From assembly GCA_013397455.1 (NCBI GenBank), contig VYZB01000218.1, positions 911,278 through 975,277 of the forward strand: a stretch of DNA of 64,000 nt, in the 5' to 3' direction. This DNA is from Crotophaga sulcirostris (lineage: Eukaryota > Chordata > Aves > Cuculiformes > Crotophagidae). This document shows positions 1 through 16,245 of this stretch, piece after piece. The notes beneath the pieces are model-generated. The model had not been told where the DNA came from, did no database searches, and saw only the letters and a list, made by a program, of their open reading frames with translations. How positions within the stretch are numbered: position 1 is the stretch's first letter; the number at the start of each line of letters is the position of its first letter. Position numbers and translations under genes: made by a program.

Positions 1-1406
1 TCATTTTGTCCATTGAAGACTGTGTCGAGGAAAATAATGTGACTTTCTCTATGTAGCCCACGAACTGGTAAAAGCAGAGTTGTTGAATGTGATTTTTTTT
101 TTTGCCAGTCTGAGACAATTTTGATCTGTTACCTAAGTACCATGTTCTCGTCATAGTGATTTGATGGCAGGACACTGGGACTAGAAAGCCCAGTCAGGCC
201 ATCCCCAAAAGTTCACATGATGAAGAAATAGACTGAAAGAACTTGAAGCAGCTGCATGAGGTGAGAAGCACAATATCACCATGGGAGACAGACCTTGGTG
301 AAGTATTTCTCCACACAGATTGCATTTGTCTGTGGTACAACATACTTTCAAGGTATAGCAGCTGGCCCGTGGGTTCACTGACATAATTAAAAGATATTGT
401 CATTGTATTGTGTTAATGTTTCAGTGTACCTTCAAACCAGACAAATCAAGTTCTCGTCCTTGACGGTAAATAGGCACAGAGGTTTTTGTCTATTTGCTTT
501 CTTTGTGTCAAAGTGGGTTTTGTGCTGAAGGTAATCTGAAATAAAAATATACTTTCTTTGTATGACTTAAGCCAAAATCTCAACAATTCTGTTTCTCAAA
601 ACAATTGCTTTTAATTACATCATCCCGATATCTTGGTTTGTTAAAAATGCTTTCTTCTCCCCACACAAGCCAGAAAAGAAATGAAGAAAAAAGAAGTCTT
701 GATACATATTTCAATCAAATGTAAAAAAGTAAACAACTGAAAAAAAAGGGAAGAAACATAAGAATGTTCCCATCCAAGTAAAATTATGCTTTATCTGGGA
801 CAATAACAATTGAAAAATTAAAAGAGAAATTTAGTTTGTATGATGATGTTCCTTAAGGCTTACTTTCTTCTGTCTGCACTCTTTATCTTTTAATGCTGTG
901 TTATTCTAGCTTTTACTGGATGGTGGTTTTTTTTCTTTCTTTTAATGGCTAAGTAGAAAGAAAGAAGGATTGGAAATGGTCCTTATATACAACAAAAGCA
1001 CTCTCTTTTTTTAAAAAAAAAAGGTTGTTGTTTCTTTCCTTTGATTTTTTGAAACAGAGCTTAAAAACCTGTGTCCCATGATCAGTCATTTCAGCTTTTG
1101 CATTATTTGGGTTCAGCATTATACATAAAACATTCAGTAGTACATTAGTAGAGAGTATTTTTTGCTCTCTTGATGTTGTCTTCCCTGTCCCTGTTCTGCT
1201 CAGCCAATGCAGCCAGTGAGTGCATGGTTTGCTTACGTGCTTTGCCTTCACAGCTCTAATGTCCTTAAAAGCTCACAGGGGAGAATGAGTCCAACTTCTG
1301 AGGTGTTAAGATGTGGTGTTGATCCTTTAAACTGTAAATATGGGGTTTTGGATAAAACCTGCAGATTTCTAACAATAGCTTTTTCTTTTTTTCCCTCCAA
1401 TTTTAG
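1..1406 (+). other. GLRA2: Intron upstream of exon 5 (3' part)
   Basis: AT-rich intron sequence with short homopolymer runs, for example around 1009-1022. It ends in a strong acceptor: a T-rich tract at 1379-1404 and AG at 1405-1406. A possible branch site (CTAAC-like) lies near 1367-1375. I see no exon, repeat family or RNA gene in it. Confidence 0.85.
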
Positions 1407-1489
1407 ACTTACTTTAACCTTATCCTGTCCCATGGACTTGAAGAATTTTCCTATGGATGTACAGACATGTACAATGCAGCTAGAGAGCT
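1407..1489 (+). CDS. GLRA2: GLRA2 exon 5: Cys-loop
   Basis: This 83-bp exon encodes the signature Cys-loop of the extracellular domain. Base 1407 completes an arginine codon begun in the previous exon. The frame then reads [19 protein letters not shown], followed by TCTMQLES. The two Cys-loop cysteines are codons 1426-1428 and 1468-1470, with 13 residues between them as in all Cys-loop receptors. In family knowledge this loop couples agonist binding to gating at the membrane interface. The glutamate at 1483-1485 matches the alpha-1 loop B residue E157. The last base is the first base of a split Phe codon (alpha-1 F159, an agonist-binding aromatic) completed in the next exon. The acceptor is TTTTAG and the donor GTGAGT. 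Length and phases match this exon in other GLRA genes. Confidence 0.97.
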
Positions 1490-2740
1490 GTGAGTGTCCA
1501 ATTACTTTATCTACTGAAAAACAAGATTTTACCATAACGTTTGGTGATTAGATAGTACCTATACTGTCATATTTGTGTGGTGAGACTCAGTATTCTTTCT
1601 TTGTAAGGGGAAATCATGGAGGAACAGTGCTTTCAATGTTTGTCACCATACTGTGCAGGTTCCCTGTGTCTGTGCTGCTCCTCCTGTTTTCCCTTTCCCC
1701 CTCCCAGGGTAGATCACCTTACCCATCAGGGCTGCATCACTTCCAGGGATAATCACGGCGATGCTATGCAGGAGAAATTAAGTCTTAGGAAAGTAAGAGC
1801 AATTAGAACACAGCCAAGGATTAGGTATGTCTGTTCAAGACATGCTATACTCTTTGAAACACGGAAATAACATGCTCAAGGAAACAGAGGTCCTATATAT
1901 CTGCTTATGCTAGTGAACTAAACATGGCCAAGGCATGGACTTGGGTACTGGCACTCACTCATTGTACCACGTAGCTGTCAGCACCCATCGGTAGCACCGT
2001 TTTGACCTGTACTATGTAACAAAATCAGACAAAACTAGGAGTGATTTGGATAACGGCATGTGCCAGCGCTCATTCCTAATAGTTAGTAGGTACCAGGCCA
2101 CCTTGTTTTTTTCATGGGGAGGGGAGAATGAGTTCAGCTGCATTAGTATGAGCTGCTGGCTACCACCTGTCTTTATGCTCAGAGAATAGCCACAGCTTGT
2201 TTAATTAACCCATAAATACGTAGCCATTGCAGAAAGGAAGATATTTCAGTGTGTTGAAGTGTCTCCTTCCCCTCCACACCTCTCAATTCAGTTCACAGGT
2301 TACAAAAGCTGTCGTTTTCTTTTCTGCAGAGGTCCAGCATTGTGCAGTCTAGTAATCCTTGTTTTGTTGGTGTCCACCAACTCCATCATCAAAAAAATTA
2401 TGAGAATAAAGGAAAATGCAGTCTGATACATAGGCATAGAGGAATGTAATTTCAGATATAAACAGTATATTTGATGGGTCAGAAACATTTTGTTTAGTGG
2501 CAAACCAGGGCAGTATTTCAGATTTGGTTGGTGTTGATTGTTGTTCTTAATGTAGTAATAGGGAAGTAATATTAACAGGTAACTAACAGCAATAGTGCTG
2601 TTGTTAATCAGACAGTTTAAAAATGTAACTGAGATAACATGTGTTGAAAAAAACACACATACTTCTCAGACATAATAATATTTGCTTTTCATGTTTTCCA
2701 GTCAGCTACCATCTAACAAACTGTGATTTCTTTATTGTAG
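1490..2740 (+). other. GLRA2: Intron between exons 5 and 6
   Basis: A 1,251-bp phase 1 intron starting GTGAGT and ending TTATTGTAG. Reading through the donor gives a short extension after LES that soon meets a stop at 1549-1551, so the splice is needed. A few CpGs survive around 1971-2070 but no motif is convincing. No repeat is recognised. Confidence 0.9.
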
Positions 2741-2878
2741 TTGGCTACACTATGAATGATCTGATATTTGAGTGGTTAAGTGATGGACCTGTACAGGTTG
2801 CAGAAGGTTTAACCTTGCCACAATTTATTTTGAAAGAAGATAAAGAACTTGGTTATTGCACAAAACATTACAACACCG
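2741..2878 (+). CDS. GLRA2: GLRA2 exon 6: agonist-binding loops B to C
   Basis: This 138-bp exon finishes the split Phe codon and encodes 45 residues, starting [18 protein letters not shown] and ending GYCTKHYNT. It covers the end of loop B and most of loop C. The TGC codon at 2857-2859 is the first cysteine of the second disulphide, which is specific to glycine receptors (alpha-1 C198). Tyr and Thr in HYNT match the alpha-1 agonist-binding residues Y202 and T204. [12 protein letters not shown] and KELGY are alpha-2-type; alpha-1 has QEQGAVQ and alpha-3 QDEAPVQ at the first. One conservative change from the mammalian sequence I remember is D for E in LKEDKE. The Pro codon at 2788-2790 matches a known C-to-U RNA editing position in alpha-3. 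The donor is G|GTGAGC. Confidence 0.97.
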
Positions 2879-5874
<2,996 letters not shown>

Positions 5875-6245
5875 TGAAGTTTATGAAAGATCTGTGTAAA
5901 TATGCATCAGATAAGAATATCTGAGAAAGTGATAGCAGTGTGGTGTTAAAGTGTTGAAATCCTCTTGCAGTTGGATTAAGGCAGGTTTCTGCTGGTTTGT
6001 GGAATAACTGGAGTGTTCAAAGGTATGGATTTTTAATGAGTTTCAGCTAGTATTGGTACTTAGTATTCAGCATTTAGGAGGGGGATTTGTGAAGTATTTA
6101 GGTATCTGACTAGATTTCTGAAAGTACTTTCATGGAAAATTTTTGTTCTGTCTGATCAGGGACTTTACAAGCTGTCTGGTCTTTTTCTGGACTGTTAGAC
6201 TCTCAGATATCTTGCTCTTGGTAAATATTGCACTTAGTCTGATGG

Positions 6246-6302
6246 ATATATAAAAATACATAAATATATATGTATGTATAAAACACACACATATATATAT
6301 AA
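6246..6302. repeat. Mixed (TA)n/(CA)n microsatellite
   Basis: Alternating purine-pyrimidine DNA: TA-rich, then TATG, then ACACAC, then ATATAT. It is imperfect and short, and likely polymorphic. Confidence 0.85.
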
Positions 6303-9300
6303 CATGTTTACACCTAGAATGTTTCTCTAAATAATCTTTTCAGTGAGAAACAGCTGATGTCTTTGCTTCATGGCATAATTTGTCCATATTCTCATTCAGT
6401 TGTCGTCTGCAGTACTCTATCCTGTCTATGCACAAAAATATCTTCTCACTTGAATTTCGTGGTCTTCTCAATCCAGTTACAGATGCGTCGATGAGATTAC
6501 AGATTACAGACTAGCTTCCTTGTTTGGTCAGGCTGACAGCTCTTTTCAGCATGGGCACAGCCTGAATGCTTCCGCCGATAGCATTCCCAGCAGAATTTCA
6601 TGTGCATGCTCAGGTTTTGTACAATTTTATGGAAGACAGCTCAGAGGTAGATCAGTTTACAATAGTCTAAGGAGTCACGAGATACACTCCCTGAAGAGTC
6701 CTCTTTACAGTAGTCCAGCATCACAGGGATTGGGATCATAAAACCGCTTTAGCAGCAGCGAAGGCACAAATTTTGAGTGTTTGTACAGATCACGATCCTT
6801 TCCAAGAAGCACATTATATTTTTTATACTTTATCCTCAGTATCAAATTTTATCTCATTCCAAATACTGTAATTTGTTCAAATGGACCATATACAGGACAA
6901 CTTCAAAACCTGCACAGATTGTGTTACTCTTCTGTTGGTATTGAGAAAGCATCACTCAAAGTCTGGTGACATAACAGTTGGTTCAGCTTAGTTTGTTCAC
7001 TTGGAGATATTTATAATTTTCCATGCAAACTGAAAGCCTTTCATATATGCTCTCAGAATTTCTAAAGAATAATTTCTTAAACATTTGTTCAGACAATTCA
7101 ATCAATATTACCAAGTGAAGACTCTGAAAAAAATCACATGGAGATAATCCTGGCAAGGAGCGTACAGGCTCTGCATATAGCAAGTTTGGAGTCACCCAAG
7201 ACTGTGTCTAGATGGTACAACATGATTCCATGCTGATATTTTTCAAGTTTCTTCCAAATTAACTGGCTTGAGAATTAGATGTGGTACAATCACTGTAGTG
7301 GAGATTTCCACCCGTATTTCCAACTGGGCAAACTTACCCTATGATAAAGTGCTGCAGTGTTAGCATGCCCAAAATGCTAATGCTTTAGAAAGAATTTTTA
7401 TCAAATGATTTTGATCCAACTGAAATGTTTCTTCCTTTTGTATTCTGCCTCTTTTAGTAGAAAAGTATTTTCTGGGCTTCTGCTGAGTGGAAGAAATGGG
7501 AATATCCAGAATACGTTTACTGTGGCTCTTTGATTATTGGAGAGGTTCTTCTCCATCCTCAGGATTAGATACATTTATCTCAGCAGCTGTAAGAGAACAG
7601 TGATGCTATGTCCCTGCTTCATCCTCTACTGGTGTTTTCCTTTGTCAAGATATAGGAGCTAATGAAAACTACCTTACCAGAGAGCCCAGCTACAGGGCTA
7701 GAATATACCCTGGTTTGTTGCAATTCTGCTGTGTAATTCAGATGAACTGTATTTTACAGCTTTGGTCTATATGTAAGTCAGTTAATCCTCGTGGGAGATT
7801 TTGAAGATGTGCCAGTTGACTTAAAAATGGGTTTCTAAATAAATGTTAGCATACCTGCCAGCTGACCTCCACCTTGGATGACTTGGGTGCATGAATAAAC
7901 GCAGGACTGACCAAAATCTTAGTGCTTCAAAACAGACTTTGTGTGCACATGTAGCAGTATAGCCATACAGATTTCATATCACCAGTATCTGATTCCTTAC
8001 ACAAAGAAGAAGCAAGCTTTTGTTGCTGTTGCTGGCACGTAGCTATTTTAAAACCTCATCTGTATCTTGATATCAAAATTGTGTTTCTTAATATAATCTG
8101 TCTAGCTGAAATGCATTTAGAAATAAAAATATGAAAAGAATTGGATCAAATCAGTGTTAAATCTGAAGTCCCAAAATGGCTTTTTAAAAGCAATGTTTTT
8201 CTAAGTCCTGTCTACATATTGCCAAGACACAGAAAGTTAGGCTGTCAATAAAACATCCATTTAAAAATTGCTGCAAGCGTGAATATCTAACAGAATAAGA
8301 CATGACAAGAGAGTTATTTTTGCAAGAGTACTAAAAACTAGATGCAACTTTGATTTGTGAAAGGAGCCTTGATTTGAACAAAGGAATTGTATTTTCCCCC
8401 GTCCTTCTTTATGTCCTATTCTTATTAACACATATTTATACAGCTTAACTTTACCTTTAATTCACCCACTATCTCATGCCAAGAGTTTCTTGTCATTCTC
8501 CTCTATTTTAGTAGAGCGTTACCACAAAAAAACCCAACAAAACATCAGAATTCACCAACTTTAAAGAGAAGGATTCCTTTATCCAAAAAAAACAAAGAAA
8601 AAATGTACTGAGAAGATTCCTACTTAGTTGTTTTGTTTTGGTTTGATTTGTTTGGTTTTTGTTGTTTTTTTTTAATAGTTTCCAAGTTACTATCTAAATG
8701 AAAAGTGTTACTCTTTAGAAGTAATTGTCTATGTATTGTTCTCAACTCAGGTATAAAATTACATGACAGAGCTCTGTTTGCTTAAAAATGATACTTTTCC
8801 GTATTAATAACAAATATTAATTTAGATATGCAGATTTCATAATGGTAGGTCATGGCAAAACAGACATTAGGCATTCAGTTGTTGAAAATCAGACATAAAC
8901 TTGAGACTGCTGAATAGAAAATAAAAGAAGAAAAGGAGACAAAAGAAAATGAAAGAATGAAATTAATTCCAGATGATGCTCGTATTTGCTGCACATAAGA
9001 GAAACATCTAGAGAAACTCTTTCAAAAGAAATGTAATTATAATTTTTTGGTAATTTATTGTAGTATTCCTGTGGAATTATTATCGTCATAGTATTATGAA
9101 ATTCTGACTAAGAATATAGCCAAATTCCAATATTAGCAATATACTAATAAAGAAATCAGTATTGATTTTTTTCCCTTATTATTCTACAAAGTTGATTATT
9201 TTATTGCAAAAAGTGAGAGTAAATCATGAAAGAATTTGCACTTTCGTTTTTTTAATCCAGAAAGCTGAGGCTGAAATGGTGATTCAAAATAGCAGGTTTC

Positions 9301-12300
9301 TTATGATCAGCTCCCTTTCCCACACGTGAATATGTGTATAAGTCTTACCCACATCTGGACTTCTGGATGTCTCTGGGTATATCTGGATATATACATTATT
9401 TTCCACTTAAGAACTTTGGCTAGATAAATGCTTGTGCACCCAACTACCCCAGTAGCTCTTGCTGATCAGTCAGCTGAGCAGAAAACCTGGTTACCAGCTG
9501 GGTCGTCAGCGCGACCACACATCCCCAGTGAAATCCTCAGGAAACTTGAGCTTTCTATGCAAGTCCTCTGCATGAACTCAGGAGCTTCCTTGCAGCTAGG
9601 GTTTGCTGGACTTCATCTTTACAGAGAAACTCTATGGCACAAAAATCAGGAATCTGATGTAACCTACCATACAACCATGCAAGACTCAGCATGTGCTTAG
9701 ATCCAATGCCTTCTAGAAGTATCAGACCCCTGGCTCAAAAATGACAATATGTATTCATCAAAATATGGACTAAGGAATGTCTGGGCATTGTAAGGGACGC
9801 AGACACATGAATATGCCTTTAAATATTTTATGGTCCCAGCTGTGTATAAGCTGGGAAAGCAAAGGGAAGGTTATCAAGGTACAATTGTGCAGAATTCTTG
9901 AGAAATGTTAGAAAACAGTTCTTTTCTTCAGAGCATTGAATGTCCGTTCTCTTTCTATTCTATTTATTTTTAAACAGTTTCTCTTTTGTTGAATCAACAG
10001 AATCAAATGCTTTTAAAACCTTTTCAAAAAGGCATTTGAAAGAATAATGAGTTCTCTGCTGTGCTAGTAATTGGGTATCTTTTGGATTGCTTTCTTCTTA
10101 AAACACTTAAATAAACCAACTTAGCAATAATAATCCAAGAAAAGGAATTACTTTTAAGGCCATAAAGCAAAACATTTGAGGATGCCTTAAGTCAAGTAAG
10201 TGATAGCAACTGTATTTTACACAGTTGCAAAGCATTCATGTTGTGTTACTTTAATACACAGTTCTTAATGAATATATGTTCCTTCCCCAGGGAGCAATTT
10301 GTGCAGAAAAAAAAGTCTCATTCAAAGCTCACTGAAACCTCTGGGAGTCCTTCCATTCACTTCATTTTGCCTTGGATCACTAAATGCATTACCAAATGCA
10401 ATAAAAACATTATATTCTAATAGGTACAGAGAAATGAAAAATCAAAGTCAATGAAGTCTATCTCTTTTGAGAGTAAATGACTGCTTTTATATGTTGTCCA
10501 CTATCCCCAGCATAGCTGGAGACTTTTCAAGATCCTTGTGCTTCTGGCAGACCAGTCTGAGAAAGTAACCTCTCCTTTCTTGAATGCCAAAAGTTATCAA
10601 GTAAAGCAGCTCCCAGAATACAGCACATTTTTTATTTTGATTCAAGGTTAAAATGATCCTGCAAATAAAGAAAAAAAAATATTAAGGAAATAACACTGAA
10701 GAAAAAGGAATAGATGCTATTCTCAGAAATGATGTGATTCTATGTCAATTTGTTCTTATAGGAAATAGAGCACCTAAAGTGATAGCTTACTTTTTAATGT
10801 AACAAAAGTCAGAAAGGATACATTTTGATGCAGCATTATGGTAAAAAAACATTATGAAGTAACTTGGAATGGAAGCAATTTTTTTTTTTGCAGATTATTA
10901 TTTTTACTCTAGTCTCAGGATGAGAAGAGGAAATATAGGAGTAATTGAGCAATTATGAGATATGTTAGTCAGCACTTGACTTATATGGGTGTCTGACCAA
11001 TTCACACACTGCTTAAATAATTAAGCCAAACCTATTTTTATTATGATTTTAAAAATTCCTGTTGGATACCTGATGATCCTAAAATATTACCTTGATATTT
11101 AATATGCCTGCCCTATGTCACATATTTATGTAACCTGATAGAGGAACTGCAGACAACTCCCACGTAAAAAAATATTGTTCAGGGGCCTTGAGGAAATTTA
11201 AAAGAAACATCCTAGTAGTTGTCAGTTTTCCTGACCATAACATAAGTGGACATGTCCAAATTCTTGGGCAGTCAGTCTACACTGTCAGGTAAACATGTGG
11301 ATCTACTCTTCAGTCATGTGTCTACATGGATATGTTTTAGCACTCATTTGGTTTGCTCATTTCCAATGTTCTTGCATAACTTTCATTTCTATCCCCATTA
11401 TAGTGTTAATATAAAACACATATTCCTTTTTTCACTCTTTTACTTATATTAAGAGAATCATGAAATGTGATTTATCTCTCTCTTTTTTTTTTTAACTTGA
11501 TACAACTAAATCTTGTATTCAGATGATGTTTTCAATATCCATTGTTACATTCCATATGGGATTTGAATCTGGATACAGAAATTATTCTACCCTACATAAT
11601 AATGGAAATTGCATAGACTGAACCTATTTTTCAACAAAATATTTCCAAAATAAAACAAAGGTCATAAGTAAGGGAGCATGTATTTCCTTGCTGTGACTTA
11701 TTGAATCTATCACTTGAGTACAAACTGATAGTGACTAAATGTAGAGTTCTGTGTGCAAAATAAGCGGTTCAACAGAATACTATAAAATAAATTCCTGTTA
11801 AGTTAATAAACACCTGCTCATAACTTATAGTTCAAAAAAAAAGTGTCTTCTGATCCTGCTTTACAACTGCTTCATATTTCATTTCTTTATTCTTACTTCT
11901 TCCCTCTTACGCATTTTTGTGAGTGGTTTTGAGGCCAGATATTAATGGGTTTGTGCTTGAGGGCAACAGAGTGTTTGAACTGCAGTGGAAGATGTGGTAC
12001 ATGTACCAAATGAAACATGATGTACTAAAGATAACTTTGTAGCCACTTCAAGTATCAATAGCACTGTGGCCATGTTAATATCAGCTTGATAATACATTTT
12101 TGGCCCTGATGAAAAGTCTGCGTGGTGCCCAGAAACTTCTCTGCTGCTTCCACCTACATCAGCTAATCATGTAAAAGACGCTTTCCCTTCTTGCAAATAT
12201 CGCTCCTTTGAGATCTAAGTAGATACTTACACAGCTAGTCTATGCAATTACAACTTCAATGGGAGCAGTATCTCAATTAAAGCTATGTTGGATGAGCTTT

Positions 12301-12827
12301 GGCACAGTTATATATGCTGTGACCGTGCATCCATTATAGAGAGAATTTTTTTACTTCTATTCCACAATCATTCCCAGTTCTGTAAAAACTGAAGATTGGG
12401 GTTTACTGCATGGGTAAGAAGACAAAAAGCAATGGGATCTATGCCTCTTGTGAGAAGAACAGAAGGAAAAACAATGTAGATGTTAAACACAGCACCTAAA
12501 TCTGTTGATAGAAATTGTCATTTTATTCTGTTTAGCTTGGCCACGGAGATCTTGGTCTTGGTCAATCTTTGGGTCTAAAAGTGGTTATGTAGTGAAAATC
12601 TTGCTGTCCTTCATTCTGCGCAAAACTGCCAGACAAGATACTGACTGGATAAAGACTAATACATTTGGTTCTATAGCAGGTTCTATTGTATGAAAGGAAA
12701 AAAAAAAACAAACCAAAAAAACCACTGAGTATACAGTCACTGCTTCCACTGTACTAATCTAAACATTAAAATTGTTTTTTTCTGAATAGTGAAGACAGTG
12801 GTATTTACTGTACTACAAAAACAGTAG

Positions 12828-13240
12828 TTGCGGCCATGCGTGACAGCTAAAAATATGCAATAAGATGTGTCTGAATACCTTTGGGATGTTGTTTGAGTAC
12901 TCCTGGCACTTCCTCAGCAGGTTTTATAATGCAGTCATCTGGGAGGGCTGGCATTTGGCGGAGCCTATTTCAAGCACTGGAGAAGAGTTGAAGTGATTAT
13001 GCGCACCAGTCTGCCAGTCGTTTCATAACCCTGGCACGGTACTGGGGCTCTCTGGCTTCATCGTTGCACCCTCCAGGACCTGCTAGTAGCTTTTAGCAGC
13101 TCTCTGAGGAATGCTCTGTGCCGCTCTTTTACACACATAAGCACTGCAAACCCACTCAGAAGCAATGACGTAGGCAGTTGTGGCTCATTCATTTCAAATA
13201 ATTGCAAGTCTTGACTCTATTAGATCATCTAGGAGTATAA
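12828..13240. promoter_or_regulatory. Possible conserved non-coding element
   Basis: This stretch has about nine CpGs and balanced composition, in contrast to the CpG-poor AT-rich intron around it. It has no long open frame and no recognised repeat. It ends in TCATTTCAAATAATTGCAAG, an AT-rich homeodomain/POU-like run. Retained CpGs in an otherwise decayed intron suggest constraint, but this is inference from composition only. Confidence 0.25.
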
Positions 13241-16189
13241 CTTATGAATATCTCCTGTTAATATTTCATCTGAAATAATGTTGATGGGACCCCCTGGAGT
13301 CTGGGAAAAACACTTTAATTTGCAGTGTAACTTAAGGCTAATGTCTTCCAGTCTGAACATCAGTGCACACTGCACATAGCTGTTAAGGCAGCTGGGCCAC
13401 TGACATTTTGCTCCCCAAAAGTTTTCTTTGAATTATAGTGCTACTGTAAAAAAATGTAGCTATCGATGCCTAGAAATATTAACCCCTTCCTAGTCTCTCC
13501 TTTCTTCCCCCTTACCCCCTTAGCAATTTACTTTTCTTCATGGATGCATCAAACAAACTTCTGCAAGAGGAACAACTAAATGACTCAGTGTCTTGGTTTT
13601 TTATATAATATCTGTGATATGACATGACTATGAGATTAATTTGCCAGTCGTATGGCACTCTGTTCTTTGTTGTAGTAATATCAGCTTTGGAAATAAAACA
13701 ATTCTAAAAGAAGTAGTGGCAAGAAAACAATATAATGTGGTTTCAAGGGTTGGGAATATAGTCATGCACTCTAGAATACATCATTATTCATAGATCCCTA
13801 GTAGTAAATTTAAATACCCTAGTGAAGTAGTCTCTTTTCCTCTTTATTTCTTCTTCCTAGAATCTTGGAGTCAATTGAGATATCGTGCTTCAAAGAGAAG
13901 GGAGCATGAGAGCAAAGAGCTTTGATCCTTGTTAGCTTGTATTTGGTGTTAGGCCTCACTGTCTGTGAGAAATAGACATAGTGTGCTGTCTTTCCTTATT
14001 CTACCAAAGGTTAAGGCTCTGGAGAATTGTACTTGAACTCTCAGTATGTCTGGGGAGAAACTTAAGTGACTAAATCACATCATAAGTAACTAAAAAGGGA
14101 GAACACATAACAGATGTTCCTCAGTACATGTGTTCATAGAAAAGAGGCTATGATTATGCTATAAATAATTTTCAATAAGGACACTCTTATAATGAGAACA
14201 TATAAATATCTGTCATATACAGGAGAAATTATTTATATTAAAATATTATCTACCGAATAACTGAAAATTAAAGTTTTCATTGGTATGAATGATTGCATTT
14301 TTCATCTCTTTTTGCAGAAGGACATTTTCCTTTGTGTGTAATGACTATCGAAACACTTTCTTGATAGATTTGTACCAAAATATGATGAACAGTGCTATTT
14401 TTAAAATTTATCTGTGGTCAGGAGGCACTGATGCCCACTCCTTTATAGGCCATGATCAACTTAAAAACACCTCTTAATTTTCCAGGGAACCTTTTAGATG
14501 GTCACAGACAGCAACGAGAGTACCACCTTTCTGGACTGCACCAATCTATGCCTGAGTGTGCTCTGCTCATCAAAAAAATGACTTAAAACGAGTTTAAATT
14601 TGCATGGAACTGACAAAGAAAAATGAGAAGTTAAGAAAGTGAAGCAGCTTAAATGTCAGGATGATAATAAAAACTGTTAGACCGTGTGTTCTGTTGCTTT
14701 TTTTTTTATCCAAACAATCAAACTCCTTGCTTGCTTTTTCTTAAGGAAGCCATAGTTGTCTGACAGGCTTTCTGAGTTTGTTGGCTACATTTTGCGGTCT
14801 TCTGAACCTTCTAGCAGAAACAGAATCTTCTCAAAATGAAAAATCATCCTGTCAATGGGAATGACTTGAATTAAAGCATTCAGATGCTCAGGGTTTACTT
14901 CTCATATTACATCTTACCAGGGCTCTCAAAAGTGAAGAATGACAGGGTTATGCCACAAAGATAACAGTGTAGAGCAATGCAGTTGTGCATGTATCTGTCC
15001 ATGGATATGAAAACAAATATAACATTGCTTATATGTATTCCAAAAATGGCTAAAATACTACTCTAGGAATCAGTGTAGTCTTTTTTTACGTCTTGTGTTC
15101 TCTGTTGTCCCATCTAGTGAGTGGGAAGAATAAGACATAATTATTCTCTTAATTGGCTAATTATTCTCTCGGAAGCTGGTTCATTTGTCATTGGTGTAGC
15201 ACTGATTTTAACTCGGTAATGTTATCTTTTTGGTAAATAAGAAATGAGAAATATATTTTTTAATGATTTTCCAGTGCTCTGTTAGAATGGGGATTAACAC
15301 TGCATTGCCCAGGCTAGATGTCCTATGTGTCAGCCACACCACGGTGTATCGATGTGATTTTTTTTTTCTTTTTCTTCATTGACTGGAACAGGAGATGAAT
15401 GTATTGCAACAAGTCAAAAAAGTGTGTACCACACATGCTTCAAGGCAAGACTTGTAGCCTGGCAAATGATTTCATGGTGAATTGTTTAAAGATAAAACTC
15501 TGAGTGCAACTAAAAGAGTTGATTAGCTACTTACATTAATGAGATTTCAGTAAAAGCTTTTCCCGAATTGAAAGGCATATCTAATTAAAAGACTGTTTAT
15601 TGCCCGAATATGAGAACTGCACTTCATGGCAAGTTCATCTGGCCAGTTTGATTTGTGATTCCTCAATTAGGCTGACTTTCTCCAGATGTACTTCCCTCTT
15701 TTAGTTAAGGAAAGGCAGCCTCAATAGCAGCTGTTGACCACTGCAGAGTTCAAAAGCATCTTAACCAGCTTCTCTGTCTGCCATCTGTGAAACAGACTTT
15801 TAAAATAAATCCGTGCCAGTGCTAGACCTTGTCCTCCTTATGATTTTTTTTTTTAATTCATACTCTTTTCAGCTCTTCTGAAAGACAACTGAAAATCACC
15901 CTGAAGAGAGAATGAAAATGAATTTTCAGCTACAGTATTTTCAGCTAAAATCAAAGAAATATTTCTTCTTAACTCCTCTTTGTCTTTGCCATACACAGTG
16001 TATTAGATCTGTACTCCAACAGTGATATACTTTTTAGATGGGGTCAGGCATTTTCTCCGAGGAACTGTTTTTTGTAAAAAAAAAGTCCCTTTGTTGAAAC
16101 TATGCAAAGGATACTGTAGAATAATTTATTCTCATTTATTGGAAAAACTTCCCAAACCATTGCTGTTGACTTCCAACAGTCACTGTCCT

Positions 16190-16245
16190 NNNNNNNNNNN
16201 NNNNNNNNNNNNNNNNNNNNNNNNNNNNNNNNNNNNNNNNNNNNN
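16190..16245. other. Assembly gap (56 N)
   Basis: A run of 56 undetermined bases in the intron. The true length of missing sequence is unknown. A short open frame that appears to cross it has no meaning. Confidence 0.99.

Noticed and set aside
1490..1548. Read-through extension of exon 5
   Set aside because: The GTGAGT donor at 1490 and the exact join to exon 6 (split Phe codon) show this is intron. The extension differs from all glycine receptors.
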